DNA of 24,828 nucleotides. It comes from HGM10611 sp964384805 (GTDB lineage: Bacteria; Bacillota_I; Bacilli_A; ML615J-28; CAG-313). Below, piece by piece: positions 1 to 6,500 of this stretch. The position numbers and the translations under genes are program-made. The stretch spans positions 1 to 24,828 of the forward strand of contig CAYLLO010000018.1 of assembly GCA_964384805.1 (NCBI GenBank), given 5' to 3'. Numbering within the stretch: position 1 is the first letter of the stretch; each line of letters starts with the position of its first letter. Below the pieces are notes generated by a model. That model had not been told where the DNA came from and did not search any database. It was given only the letters and a program-made list of their open reading frames with translations.

Positions 1-26
1 GTACACCTTTATGAAATAAACTTTTT

Positions 27-54
27 AAGTCATCTAGTTATAGGTGACTTTTTG
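27..54 (+). terminator. Intrinsic terminator at the left edge
   Basis: A 9-bp stem (27-35 with 42-50, one G-U pair) with a 6-nt loop runs straight into a T run (49-53). It probably ends a + strand gene whose body lies left of the window. The few bases before it are too short to assign to a gene. Confidence 0.7.
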
Positions 55-141
55 TTAGTATAATATCAATATTTAATTAGGTAAGAAAATTTTCTTTATA
101 CAAAATAGTACTTTATTTTTTTGTTTTTGAATTTAATATTA

Positions 142-170
142 TTGCTTTTATAACAATTAAGTGTTATAAT
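142..170 (+). promoter_or_regulatory. Sigma-A promoter of the alcohol dehydrogenase gene
   Basis: TTGCTT (142-147), a 17-bp spacer and TATAAT (165-170). The -10 is preceded by TGT, giving an extended -10. Transcription would begin near 177, leaving a leader of about 48 nt. A second TATAAT at 187-192 has no convincing -35. Confidence 0.75.
148..169. promoter_or_regulatory. Palindromic operator candidate over the promoter
   Basis: Perfect 8-bp inverted arms, TTATAACA at 148-155 and TGTTATAA at 162-169, separated by 6 bp. The right arm overlaps the extended -10 and the left arm lies in the spacer, so a bound dimeric repressor would block RNA polymerase. The layout is typical of an operator. The regulator is unknown; the arms do not match the TTGTGAA-type Rex half-site well, although Rex would suit an NAD(H)-linked dehydrogenase. 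Confidence 0.5.
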
Positions 171-224
171 AAACATATAACCAGTGTATAATATATACGT
201 ATGTGGATGAAAGGAGACTATATT

Positions 225-1370
225 ATGCCAAGATTTGTTTTAAATGAAACTTCTTATCATGGAGTAGGGGCTATTAATAATATTGCCCCAGAGATTAAAA
301 ATAGAGGATTTAAAAAGGTTTTAGTGGTAACTGATAAAGATTTAGTTAAATTTGGGGTTACTTCAAAAGTGACTGTTCTATTAGATGAGGCTAAAATTCC
401 TTATGTAATTTTTTCCGATCTTCAAGCAAATCCAACAATTCAAAATGTTTTAGATGGGGTGGAAGTATTCAAAAAGGCTAATGCGGATTGTATTATTGCT
501 GTGGGTGGTGGAAGTGCCATTGATACTGCCAAGGCGATTGGAATTATTATTACTAATCCAGAATTTGCTGATGTCAGAAGTTTAGAGGGTGTGGCTCCAA
601 CTAAAAATCCTTGTACCCCTATTATTGCTGTTCCAACTACTGCTGGTACTGCTGCGGAGGTTACTATTAACTATGTTATAACCGATGTGGAAAAAAATCG
701 CAAATTTGTTTGTGTTGATACTCATGATATTCCAGTTGTTGCGATTGTGGACCCTGATATGATGAGTTCAATGCCGGCTTCTTTGACTGCCGCAACCGGA
801 ATGGATGCTTTGACTCATGCAATTGAAGGATATATTACTAAAGGAGCTTGGGCTATGTCCGATATGTTCCATTTAGAAGCTATTAAAATTATTGCTGCTA
901 ATTTACGTGGTGCTGTTACAAATACAAAGGAAGGCCGTGAAGGTATGGCTTTAGGGCAATACATTGCAGGTATGGGATTTTCTAATGTAGGTCTTGGGAT
1001 TGTTCATTCAATGGCTCATCCACTTGGAGCTTTATACAACACGCCTCACGGAGTAGCTAATGCTATTATTTTACCAACTGTTATGGAATATAATGCGGAA
1101 GCAACCGGCGAAAAATATCGTGAAATTGCGCGTGCAATGGGGGTTAAAGGTGTTGATGAAATGAGTGTTGAAGAATATCGCCATGCAGCAATTGAGGCGG
1201 TTAAGAAGTTATCACAAGATGTTGGTATCCCACAAAACTTAAAAGCTATCGTTAAAAAGGAAGATATTGCCTTCCTTGCTCAATCTGCTATGGATGATGC
1301 ATGTCGCCCTGGTAATCCTAAAGATCCTACTTTAGAAGATATTGTGGCTTTATATGAATCATTATTATAA
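225..1370 (+). CDS. fucO: Iron-type alcohol dehydrogenase, FucO (lactaldehyde reductase) family
   Basis: A 381-aa group III, metal-dependent alcohol dehydrogenase. The family interconverts aldehydes and alcohols with NAD(H); FucO itself reduces L-lactaldehyde to 1,2-propanediol in anaerobic fucose or rhamnose breakdown. The dinucleotide loop GGGS is at 94-97 and the PTTAGTAAE stretch near 137-145. The metal ligands of E. coli FucO (D196, H200, H263, H277) appear to correspond to D194, H198, H261 and H275. An upstream ATG at 201 is in frame, but AAGGAG at 211-216 lies 8 nt before 225, so 225 is the start. The gene stands alone between its own promoter and a terminator. No fucose or rhamnose gene is nearby, so the true substrate (lactaldehyde, ethanol or another small alcohol) is not fixed; the family call is firm. 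Confidence 0.93.
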   Translation: MPRFVLNETSYHGVGAINNIAPEIKNRGFKKVLVVTDKDLVKFGVTSKVTVLLDEAKIPYVIFSDLQANPTIQNVLDGVEVFKKANADCIIAVGGGSAIDTAKAIGIIITNPEFADVRSLEGVAPTKNPCTPIIAVPTTAGTAAEVTINYVITDVEKNRKFVCVDTHDIPVVAIVDPDMMSSMPASLTAATGMDALTHAIEGYITKGAWAMSDMFHLEAIKIIAANLRGAVTNTKEGREGMALGQYIAGMGFSNVGLGIVHSMAHPLGALYNTPHGVANAIILPTVMEYNAEATGEKYREIARAMGVKGVDEMSVEEYRHAAIEAVKKLSQDVGIPQNLKAIVKKEDIAFLAQSAMDDACRPGNPKDPTLEDIVALYESLL

Positions 1371-1379
1371 TCCTAATAA

Positions 1380-1409
1380 GTTTTAGTAATTTTTTACTAA
1401 AGCTTTTTT
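1380..1409 (+). terminator. Terminator after the alcohol dehydrogenase
   Basis: A stem of about 10 bp (1380-1389 with 1394-1403, one G-U pair), a TTTT loop and six T at 1404-1409. It makes the dehydrogenase monocistronic. The next promoter starts only a few bases further on. Confidence 0.8.
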
Positions 1410-1412
1410 CTT

Positions 1413-1441
1413 TTGACAAAAAAATTAAAAAAGTTTATAAT
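1413..1441 (+). promoter_or_regulatory. Consensus sigma-A promoter for the methyltransferase-like/EamA operon
   Basis: A perfect TTGACA (1413-1418), a 17-bp spacer and a perfect TATAAT (1436-1441). This is the strongest-looking promoter in the window. The leader to the ATG at 1463 is only about 15 nt. Confidence 0.85.
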
Positions 1442-1462
1442 CTATATACAATAGGTGAAAAA

Positions 1463-2323
1463 ATGAATAAATATGACTATATCAATAAATTATTATTAAC
1501 CAAACTTAGTTACTTTTTAAATGATAATCCCTGTTTAATTACTACTAATCAAATCAATAAATTAACTAAATTAGGTCTTAGCGAACCAAGGGCATTTAGT
1601 TTATTACTTCAAAATTTTTTAGAACTTGATAAACAAAATCCTAATGAAGAAATTATTATTAATGAGTATTTTCCTTTAATGATTAATGAATTAAAAGTAA
1701 CTGATTATGAACATAATCCTTATTATCAAAACATTTCTTTTAAAGCCCAAAAAATGGACAATTGGGAGTTGAAGAACACAAAATATATGGCATTTGAAGC
1801 TTTTGTATGCAATGATTTTAAATATTTTGAGGATGGTAGAGTTATTCCCCAAATTGGTTATTTTACTAAACCTTTTAAATATGCAGCAGTGTATGAAAAA
1901 AATCACTTATGGATGAGTATTACCCCTAATGAGATTGAAACTATGAAAGACCCAATTGCTAAAGCTTTTGGAAATGTTGTAACTATTGGGTTAGGAATGG
2001 GATATTATGCTTATATGATATCTTTAAAAGATAATGTTGAAAGTATAACTATCGTAGAAAAAGACCCTTCGATAATTAAATTGTTTGAAGAAGTTATCTT
2101 ACCTAAGTTTGAACAAAAAAGAAAAATAAAGATAATCCAAATGGATGCTTTTGAATTTTTAGAAGATCATTTATCTAATAATTATACTTACCTTTTTGCG
2201 GATATTTGGCATGATGTTAGTGATGGAAAAGATTTATATCTTAAGATTAAAAACTATGAGACCCGATACACCACTATTCAATTTGAATATTGGATAGAAA
2301 AGACTTTAAAATACTATTTATGA
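1463..2323 (+). CDS. Spermidine synthase-like / class I SAM-dependent methyltransferase fold protein
   Basis: 286 aa. The C-terminal half has a Rossmann methyltransferase layout: glycine motif GLGMGYY at about 176-182, an acidic end of strand 2 (VEKD, 198-201), MDAFEF around 227-232, and ADIWHD at 246-251 where the post-strand-4 motif is expected. This resembles spermidine synthase-like proteins. The N-terminal 150 residues carry no motif I recognise and could hold substrate specificity. No aminopropyl donor or polyamine gene is nearby, so the substrate is unknown. The ATG at 1463 has AGGTG a few bases upstream. The TGA stop (2321-2323) merges with the SD of the next gene, so the two are probably translated together. 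Confidence 0.65.
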   Translation: MNKYDYINKLLLTKLSYFLNDNPCLITTNQINKLTKLGLSEPRAFSLLLQNFLELDKQNPNEEIIINEYFPLMINELKVTDYEHNPYYQNISFKAQKMDNWELKNTKYMAFEAFVCNDFKYFEDGRVIPQIGYFTKPFKYAAVYEKNHLWMSITPNEIETMKDPIAKAFGNVVTIGLGMGYYAYMISLKDNVESITIVEKDPSIIKLFEEVILPKFEQKRKIKIIQMDAFEFLEDHLSNNYTYLFADIWHDVSDGKDLYLKIKNYETRYTTIQFEYWIEKTLKYYL

Positions 2324-2333
2324 GGCGTATGCT

Positions 2334-3227
2334 ATGAAAAATAAAAAATCTTTATTAGGAAGTTTATCACTTCTTTTAACTGCTCTTATCTGGGGAACGG
2401 CTTTTGGAGCTCAAAGTAAAGGGATGGATTTTGTTGCTCCTTTTACTTTTAATGGTTTCCGTTCTTTTATTGCTGTATTGGCTTTAAGTATCGGTTTATT
2501 AATTATTTGGTTACGAAAGCATAAAAATCCTAATTTTAGACTTGTAAATAATAAAAAAGCCCTTATTGGCAGCCTCCTTTGTGGATTGTGTTTATTTTTA
2601 GCCACATCCGTTCAACAAATTGGTATTAGTATGACCACGGTAGGAAAAGCAGGTTTTTTATCTGCTTTATATATCATTCTTGTACCTATTTTAGGACTTT
2701 TTCTTAAAAAAACATTATCTCCCAAAATCTGGTTTTGCCTCATAATGGCACTTATTGGTTTATATTTATTATGCATAAAAGAAAACTTTACAATTGGTTT
2801 AGGAGATTTTTTAATTCTTTTATCTACTTTAGGTTTTGCGATTCAAATTTTAATTATTGATTATATTTCTAATGATATTAATCCGTTACTCTTATCTATT
2901 ATTCAGTTTGGAGTTGTAGGAATTCTCTCTTTATTTCCCATCATAATTATAGAAAAACCTACAATAGAGGCTAGCATTCAAGCAATGCCTTATTTGTTAT
3001 TTGCTGGAATATTATCAAGTGGGATTGCTTACACTCTCCAAATAGTGGGACAAAAATATACAAATCCAACTATTGCTTCCTTAATTCTTAGTTTAGAAAG
3101 TGTTATCGCGGCCATAACTGGGGTATTGTTTTTAAATGAGCAAATGATCCTTCAAGAATTTGTTGGTTGTTTATTTATTTTTATGGCGATTATTTTTTCA
3201 CAAATAAATTTTAAGAAAAAGGGTTAA
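2334..3227 (+). CDS. EamA-family (drug/metabolite transporter) permease
   Basis: 297 aa, strongly hydrophobic, with about ten predicted membrane segments in the two-repeat EamA layout. The first repeat starts with LIWGTAFG near residue 18 and the second ends with LNEQ followed by a final hydrophobic helix. Members export or import amino acids, purines, sugars or other metabolites, and the substrate cannot be read from sequence. The start at 2334 follows a GAGG ribosome binding site that overlaps the stop of the methyltransferase-like gene 10 bp upstream, so the pair is one transcript. A transporter exporting or importing the product or substrate of that enzyme is possible but only inferred. 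A hairpin terminator follows at 3254. Confidence 0.88.
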   Translation: MKNKKSLLGSLSLLLTALIWGTAFGAQSKGMDFVAPFTFNGFRSFIAVLALSIGLLIIWLRKHKNPNFRLVNNKKALIGSLLCGLCLFLATSVQQIGISMTTVGKAGFLSALYIILVPILGLFLKKTLSPKIWFCLIMALIGLYLLCIKENFTIGLGDFLILLSTLGFAIQILIIDYISNDINPLLLSIIQFGVVGILSLFPIIIIEKPTIEASIQAMPYLLFAGILSSGIAYTLQIVGQKYTNPTIASLILSLESVIAAITGVLFLNEQMILQEFVGCLFIFMAIIFSQINFKKKG

Positions 3228-3253
3228 AAATAAGTATCTATTCTATTCATTGT

Positions 3254-3273
3254 GGTGGTATATCCACCTTTTT
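3254..3273 (+). terminator. Terminator after the EamA gene
   Basis: GGTGG (3254-3258), a 5-nt loop, CCACC (3264-3268) and a T run. The stem is short but GC-rich, in a typical position 27 bp after the stop. Confidence 0.7.
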
Positions 3274-3570
3274 ATTTTTATGCTCTTCTATAAACGTATT
3301 GGATTACAAAAATTGTTTTAGATTAAGTTTTTTGGTTACTTTATATTTGACTTTAACAAATAAAAAGCGTGAAACTACATAATGTAGTTCCACCCTTAGT
3401 ATTAAAAGTGATAGTTGTTTTTCTTAATTATTAAAAGGGACAAATTATTCTATACAAGTTGAGATTTAAGTTTTTTACCAAAGCTATTGATATTACAAAT
3501 AAAAAATATTTAGCTAAGTAATAGATTTTCTATTTGTTTAACAATCATTAGTTCATTGGGAGTATTAACT
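3274..3570. other. Convergent intergenic region without an obvious complete gene
   Basis: This AT-rich stretch lies between the + strand EamA terminator and the end of the - strand small membrane gene. It holds a - strand terminator (3361-3393) and, at 3510-3570, a - strand reading frame that looks like a coding tail in another frame of the next gene (see findings). A 13-codon + strand ORF at 3281 has no ribosome binding site. Nothing else was recognised. Confidence 0.5.
3361..3393 (-). terminator. Terminator of the - strand envelope operon
   Basis: Two 11-nt arms, 3369-3379 and 3383-3393, pair with one A-C/G-U type imperfection. On the - strand the stem is followed by GCTTTTT. It lies about 180 bp past the annotated stop of the 97-aa gene but only about 120 bp past the stop of its possible frameshifted extension. 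Confidence 0.65.
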
Positions 3571-3864
3571 TTATTTTTTGGTTTTTCGTTTATCAAAAAG
3601 TTTTTTTACCGCAAAAGTTATTACTAAACATAATGGAATCGTTGGTGTAAATGGTCCAGCCCAAAATAAAATCCAAGCATTAGAATATACTAAATGCCAA
3701 GTATTTTTAGTAATAAAGTATAGAACATACCCTCCCCAAAATGGTGACATAAAAATTACCCACACAATACCAAAGATGACCAGTGTTCGCCAATCTTTGC
3801 ATTCTTGCCAAATCCATTTGGCAAATTTTTTAATTTTATTTAGTATTTTTTTCAAAAAATTCAT
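3571..3864 (-). CDS. Small membrane protein of unknown function
   Basis: 97 aa with a basic N terminus (many Lys in the first 30 residues), two hydrophobic segments (about 28-53 and 62-88) and a Lys/Arg-rich tail. I do not recognise the family. An AGAGG ribosome binding site precedes the ATG. It is the last gene of a - strand cluster behind two thioredoxin-like membrane-anchored proteins, with a hairpin in the gap, so co-expression is likely at least in part. The gene ends right after an AAAAAA run. Skipping one A there would continue the protein with a plausible 18-residue tail (VNTPNELMIVKQ...) to a stop at 3510-3512, so the 3' end may be frameshifted. Confidence 0.6.
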   Translation of the reverse strand: MNFLKKILNKIKKFAKWIWQECKDWRTLVIFGIVWVIFMSPFWGGYVLYFITKNTWHLVYSNAWILFWAGPFTPTIPLCLVITFAVKKLFDKRKTKK

Positions 3865-3883
3865 TTTTCCTCTTTCTAATAAA

Positions 3884-3916
3884 GATGTCAGCTATTAAAA
3901 TGCTGACACCTTTTTT
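3884..3916 (-). terminator. Hairpin between the Cys-less thioredoxin-like gene and the small membrane gene
   Basis: A perfect 7-bp stem, 3886-3892 with 3902-3908, with a 9-nt loop. It begins a few bases after the - strand stop at 3915. The T tract is better on the + strand (3911-3916) than on the - strand, where TCTTTATT follows. It may be a weak or partial terminator that lowers expression of the downstream gene, or an mRNA-processing hairpin. Confidence 0.5.
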
Positions 3917-4397
3917 ATTCATTTGATAATTCTAACGCTTGAAGAATCGTTGATACTGTTGTTTTAGTGCTAGAGATACTATTACTAACAATTGTTATTA
4001 AACAAGGAAATTCCGTATTTTTATCAAAAGTAGATGGTAATACTGTATCAATAATTGAAGCATTTCGATCAGTATATTTTAAAACAAATATAGGATATGC
4101 ATCATCTGTCTTTTTCGCATAATCATTGTATTTGGCCACTTGTGATTCAATCATTTCATTTTCTTCATTATCTTCATTATAAACCAAAACATAGAATGAT
4201 GTAGCACTATTATTATTTAGTTTACGATTTTGTAATTCTTCAGCACTAATACTTTTCATTCTTCCTAAACTAGTAGGTTCAAAAAAATTAATTAATATAA
4301 CTAATAATACCACCACAAATAAAACTGTTATAATTTCTAAAATAATTAAGTATATGCGATTGATCGTTAAATCTTGTTTTTGTTCTTTTTTATTCAT
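3915..4397 (-). CDS. Membrane-anchored thioredoxin-fold-like protein lacking the CxxC motif
   Basis: 160 aa: a polar N terminus, one membrane helix (about 16-38) and an exported C-terminal domain. It can be lined up with the equally long neighbour upstream: FYVLVYN (about 68-74) matches YYVIVYR, the next helix (QVAKYNDYAKK) matches EVARYANAAKK, then PIFVLKYTD matches PIYALNKSD, and FPCLITI (130-136) holds a Pro in the cis-Pro position. Where the neighbour has CAVC, this protein has an acidic DNEEN run, so it should be redox-inactive. A chaperone-like, scaffold or partner role for the active lipoprotein is inferred. TAGGAG joins the upstream stop codon to its SD, so translation is coupled. Homology is judged by eye only. 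Confidence 0.6.
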   Translation of the reverse strand: MNKKEQKQDLTINRIYLIILEIITVLFVVVLLVILINFFEPTSLGRMKSISAEELQNRKLNNNSATSFYVLVYNEDNEENEMIESQVAKYNDYAKKTDDAYPIFVLKYTDRNASIIDTVLPSTFDKNTEFPCLITIVSNSISSTKTTVSTILQALELSNE

Positions 4398-4406
4398 ATT
4401 AAGCTC

Positions 4407-4889
4407 CTATTCATATTTTGAATTCATAATTGCTAATTCAGCTAAAATTTTGGTTTTGGTGTCAATTAATTTTACTACTTTACCATTTTCAATTTTTAAT
4501 AATACTGGTGATGAAGCAAGTTTAATATCTTTATAATTTGTTGCTCCTAGTCCTGTATTTTCTTTAGTCCCCGACTCTGCACTAATACCCGCATTATTTT
4601 TTTTGTCCGATTTATTCAAAGCATAAATTGGTGCAGCATCCGCATTTTTTTTAGCAGCATTAGCGTATCTCGCAACCTCTGGTAAAATTCCTTCACAGAC
4701 GGCACAACCTGTACGATATACAATTACATAATAAATACCCGTTGCCGAAAAATCAGATTGAGACAATATCCGCTCATATTTAACGGTTTTCATGTCATCA
4801 TATGTTTCAATACTTTTACATCCTGTCAATGTAAATAGACATAAAATTAAACTAAAAATTAAAAAAATTCTTTTAATGTTTTTTTTCAT
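4407..4889 (-). CDS. Thioredoxin-like lipoprotein with CxxC active site
   Basis: 160 aa. A type II signal peptide has a hydrophobic core at about 8-20 and lipobox LTGC, with C24 as the lipidated residue. The mature part resembles a thioredoxin fold: strand YYVIVY (53-58), then CAVC (C62, C65) starting a helix, APIYALN as the next strand, and SSPVLLKI with a probable cis-Pro at 128 before a final beta hairpin. It should act outside the membrane as a disulfide reductase or oxidase. A low-complexity Lys/Asn/Gly insert lies around 95-118. It starts an operon: promoter at 4908-4937, AGGTGAA as SD, and the Cys-less relative 9 bp downstream. Partners are unknown; TrxB encoded at 7452-8354 is cytoplasmic and could not reduce it directly. 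Confidence 0.75.
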   Translation of the reverse strand: MKKNIKRIFLIFSLILCLFTLTGCKSIETYDDMKTVKYERILSQSDFSATGIYYVIVYRTGCAVCEGILPEVARYANAAKKNADAAPIYALNKSDKKNNAGISAESGTKENTGLGATNYKDIKLASSPVLLKIENGKVVKLIDTKTKILAELAIMNSKYE

Positions 4890-4907
4890 AAAAAATTCAC
4901 CTAATTT

Positions 4908-4937
4908 ATTATATCATAGTTTTTTCATTTTTTGAAA
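4908..4937 (-). promoter_or_regulatory. Promoter of the thioredoxin-like lipoprotein operon
   Basis: On the - strand there is TATAAT (4908-4913) preceded by TGA (extended -10), with TTCAAA (4932-4937) 18 bp upstream as a fair -35. The leader to the ATG at 4889 is about 12-15 nt. Confidence 0.6.
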
Positions 4938-4994
4938 TTTTATGCATAAAATTAAAAAAATCGTTATAAGAAAGTGAATTGTAACATCAAATGT

Positions 4995-5029
4995 AATAAA
5001 ATACCAGGTATTTCACCTGATATTTTATT
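4995..5029 (-). terminator. Terminator of the LolA-like lipoprotein gene
   Basis: A long stem of up to 15 bp, 4995-5009 with 5015-5029, with loop ATTTC. The one mismatch is a G-U pair in the - strand RNA, which favours the - strand. The downstream T tract is weak. Confidence 0.6.
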
Positions 5030-5063
5030 TTGTTGCATTTTTAATTACAATTTATAAACTTGT

Positions 5064-6086
5064 TTATTTTTCGCTGCCTACAAGTAACGAATCTCCCATT
5101 TTAATCATTTCAATGATATCCATTGTGGTTGAAGCAATAGTGTATTCTACTCCTTGTTCTCCAAAACTAATTGTATTATTATTAACTAAGGCAACTATGC
5201 CACCCATAATATATATGTCACCATCCACATAACTTGTTACTACGGTTTCTGAGTCCATCAAATATTGTTCAATAATTGTAAAACTACTTTCTCCTTCATA
5301 TTTCATAATAGCCGTTTTAATATCCGTTCCTTTGATTAATTCTTCTTTTAGTTTTACTCCTTCGGGATAATATGTTGGGTAAGTAATAGCCCTTACATAA
5401 GTTTCGACAATATCTTGATAATATTCACGCATACTTGTTAAAGTATGTTCGACATTAAACAATTTATCTTCAACTTCTTTGTTTAATTCAATGTTTTCAT
5501 AAACAAATCTCGTTAATAAATTATGATTTTCATCATAAACAAAAACTTCTTTAGGATAACCCGTTTTATTATCAAACACAATTTTTTGGGTGCTTGGAGC
5601 GGCATTTTCAAATACTTTAGCTTTTATTTCAACAGTTGATGTTTCGTCTTCTTGAACAATTATCGGGTTTTCATCACTTAATAAATCTTTACTAAGAGAT
5701 TGTAATAAATATGGATATGATGAATTAAGTGGCCAACTACTTTTGACTTTAAAAGTTTTGTTGACACTTGGAACTAAAATTTGAACTCCATCTTCGTTTT
5801 TAAGCACAATTTGTTTATCACTTAAGGCCGCATTATCTACCTCAACGCGATAATAATCGGGTTTTTTATAATATACCGTAATTAAGCATTCTTTAGTCCC
5901 AGTAGGAAACATAGAGTATAATTTACCTGTCACTTTGTAACTTTCTAAGCTACTAACCGCAGTGGGGAAATCTTTTACCACTCGTTTTCCTCTTTTACAT
6001 GATGTTAGACTTAATGTTCCTAAACAAATAACTAACATTATTAAAAGTGTTTTAATTGTTTTATTTCTTAAAAGTTTTTTATTCAT
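5064..6086 (-). CDS. LolA-like lipoprotein (YdcC/GerS-type)
   Basis: 340 aa with a lipoprotein signal peptide (hydrophobic core about 12-26, lipobox LTSC, C30). The mature part reads like the LolA-fold lipoproteins of Gram-positives such as B. subtilis YdcC: an early YKVTGKL strand, YYKKPDYYRVEV, a central KTFKVKSSWP element, and a C-terminal region with YPEGVKLKEE resembling DUF4367. In sporulating species relatives act in envelope or spore-cortex processes; in non-sporulating ones the role is unknown. An in-frame ATG exists at 6107, but AGGTGG (6095-6100) sits 8 nt before 6086, so 6086 is chosen. The gene is followed by its own hairpin and looks monocistronic. The family call rests on remembered patterns and is moderately sure. 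Confidence 0.7.
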   Translation of the reverse strand: MNKKLLRNKTIKTLLIMLVICLGTLSLTSCKRGKRVVKDFPTAVSSLESYKVTGKLYSMFPTGTKECLITVYYKKPDYYRVEVDNAALSDKQIVLKNEDGVQILVPSVNKTFKVKSSWPLNSSYPYLLQSLSKDLLSDENPIIVQEDETSTVEIKAKVFENAAPSTQKIVFDNKTGYPKEVFVYDENHNLLTRFVYENIELNKEVEDKLFNVEHTLTSMREYYQDIVETYVRAITYPTYYPEGVKLKEELIKGTDIKTAIMKYEGESSFTIIEQYLMDSETVVTSYVDGDIYIMGGIVALVNNNTISFGEQGVEYTIASTTMDIIEMIKMGDSLLVGSEK

Positions 6087-6199
6087 AAATTCTTCCACCT
6101 CAATCAATAAAAGATATGTATTAATGATTCAAGTTATGAATAATTTATTAATTTTTGGTAAAAATACTAATGTATCTAGTTATTGGGAGGTTTTAAAAA

Positions 6200-6403
6200 A
6201 TGACAATTGTCAAAAAAGTGGCATATATATTAATGATTATCGGTGCCCTTGTATGGGGAATGATTGGGTTATTTAATTTCAATTTAGTTGCTTTTATCTT
6301 CGATAATATTAGTGTTGTCATTTCCCGTATTATTTATACCTTAGTAGGTGTAGCGGGAATTATCGGCATTATCGGCTTATTTTATCAAGATGAGGATTAT
6401 TAA
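6200..6403 (+). CDS. DUF378-family small membrane protein
   Basis: 67 aa with two membrane helices. The family hallmarks are visible: IIGALVWGMIGLFNFNLV early (around 13-30), SRIIYTLVGVAGI in the second helix (42-54), and a short acidic end. The function of the family (B. subtilis YuzA-type) is not established. GGGAGG at about 6185-6190 precedes the ATG by 9 nt. It is one of only two + strand genes in an otherwise - strand region. It is divergent from the LolA-like gene and convergent with whiA, with a shared hairpin terminator at 6421-6450. Confidence 0.8.
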   Translation: MTIVKKVAYILMIIGALVWGMIGLFNFNLVAFIFDNISVVISRIIYTLVGVAGIIGIIGLFYQDEDY

Positions 6404-6420
6404 TTTGAGTCTAGAAGATT

Positions 6421-6450
6421 AAAACACAGTTGTTAAACAACTGTGTTTTT
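6421..6450. terminator. Bidirectional terminator between DUF378 gene and whiA
   Basis: A perfect 13-bp stem, 6421-6433 with 6437-6449, and a 3-nt loop. A and T runs at its two ends give a U tract on either strand. It sits between convergent genes. Confidence 0.85.
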
Positions 6451-6500
6451 ATTATATTTCTTGGTTTTAAGAATTAGAGTATTTTATGATTATCGAAAAG

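Noticed and set aside
1..19. C-terminal end of a + strand gene at the window edge
   Set aside because: One frame gives a short tail with a stop at 17-19, but other frames also close here, so no gene can be assigned.
148..169. Rex binding site at the dehydrogenase promoter
   Set aside because: Rex would suit the gene, but the half-site TTATAACA does not match the TTGTGAA/TTGTTAA consensus, so only an unnamed operator is claimed.
2321..2323. Mycoplasma-like code with TGA as Trp
   Set aside because: TGA ends the methyltransferase-like gene at the correct place and Trp is encoded by TGG throughout, so the standard bacterial code applies.
3281..3322. 13-codon + strand ORF after the EamA terminator
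   Set aside because: No ribosome binding site or promoter, and too short to judge.
3578..3898. 106-codon + strand ORF
   Set aside because: It is the antisense shadow of the small membrane gene. The - strand frame has an SD and membrane-protein composition.
5962..6276. 104-codon + strand ORF overlapping the LolA-like and DUF378 genes
   Set aside because: It is antisense to one real gene and out of frame with another, with no family pattern or ribosome binding site.
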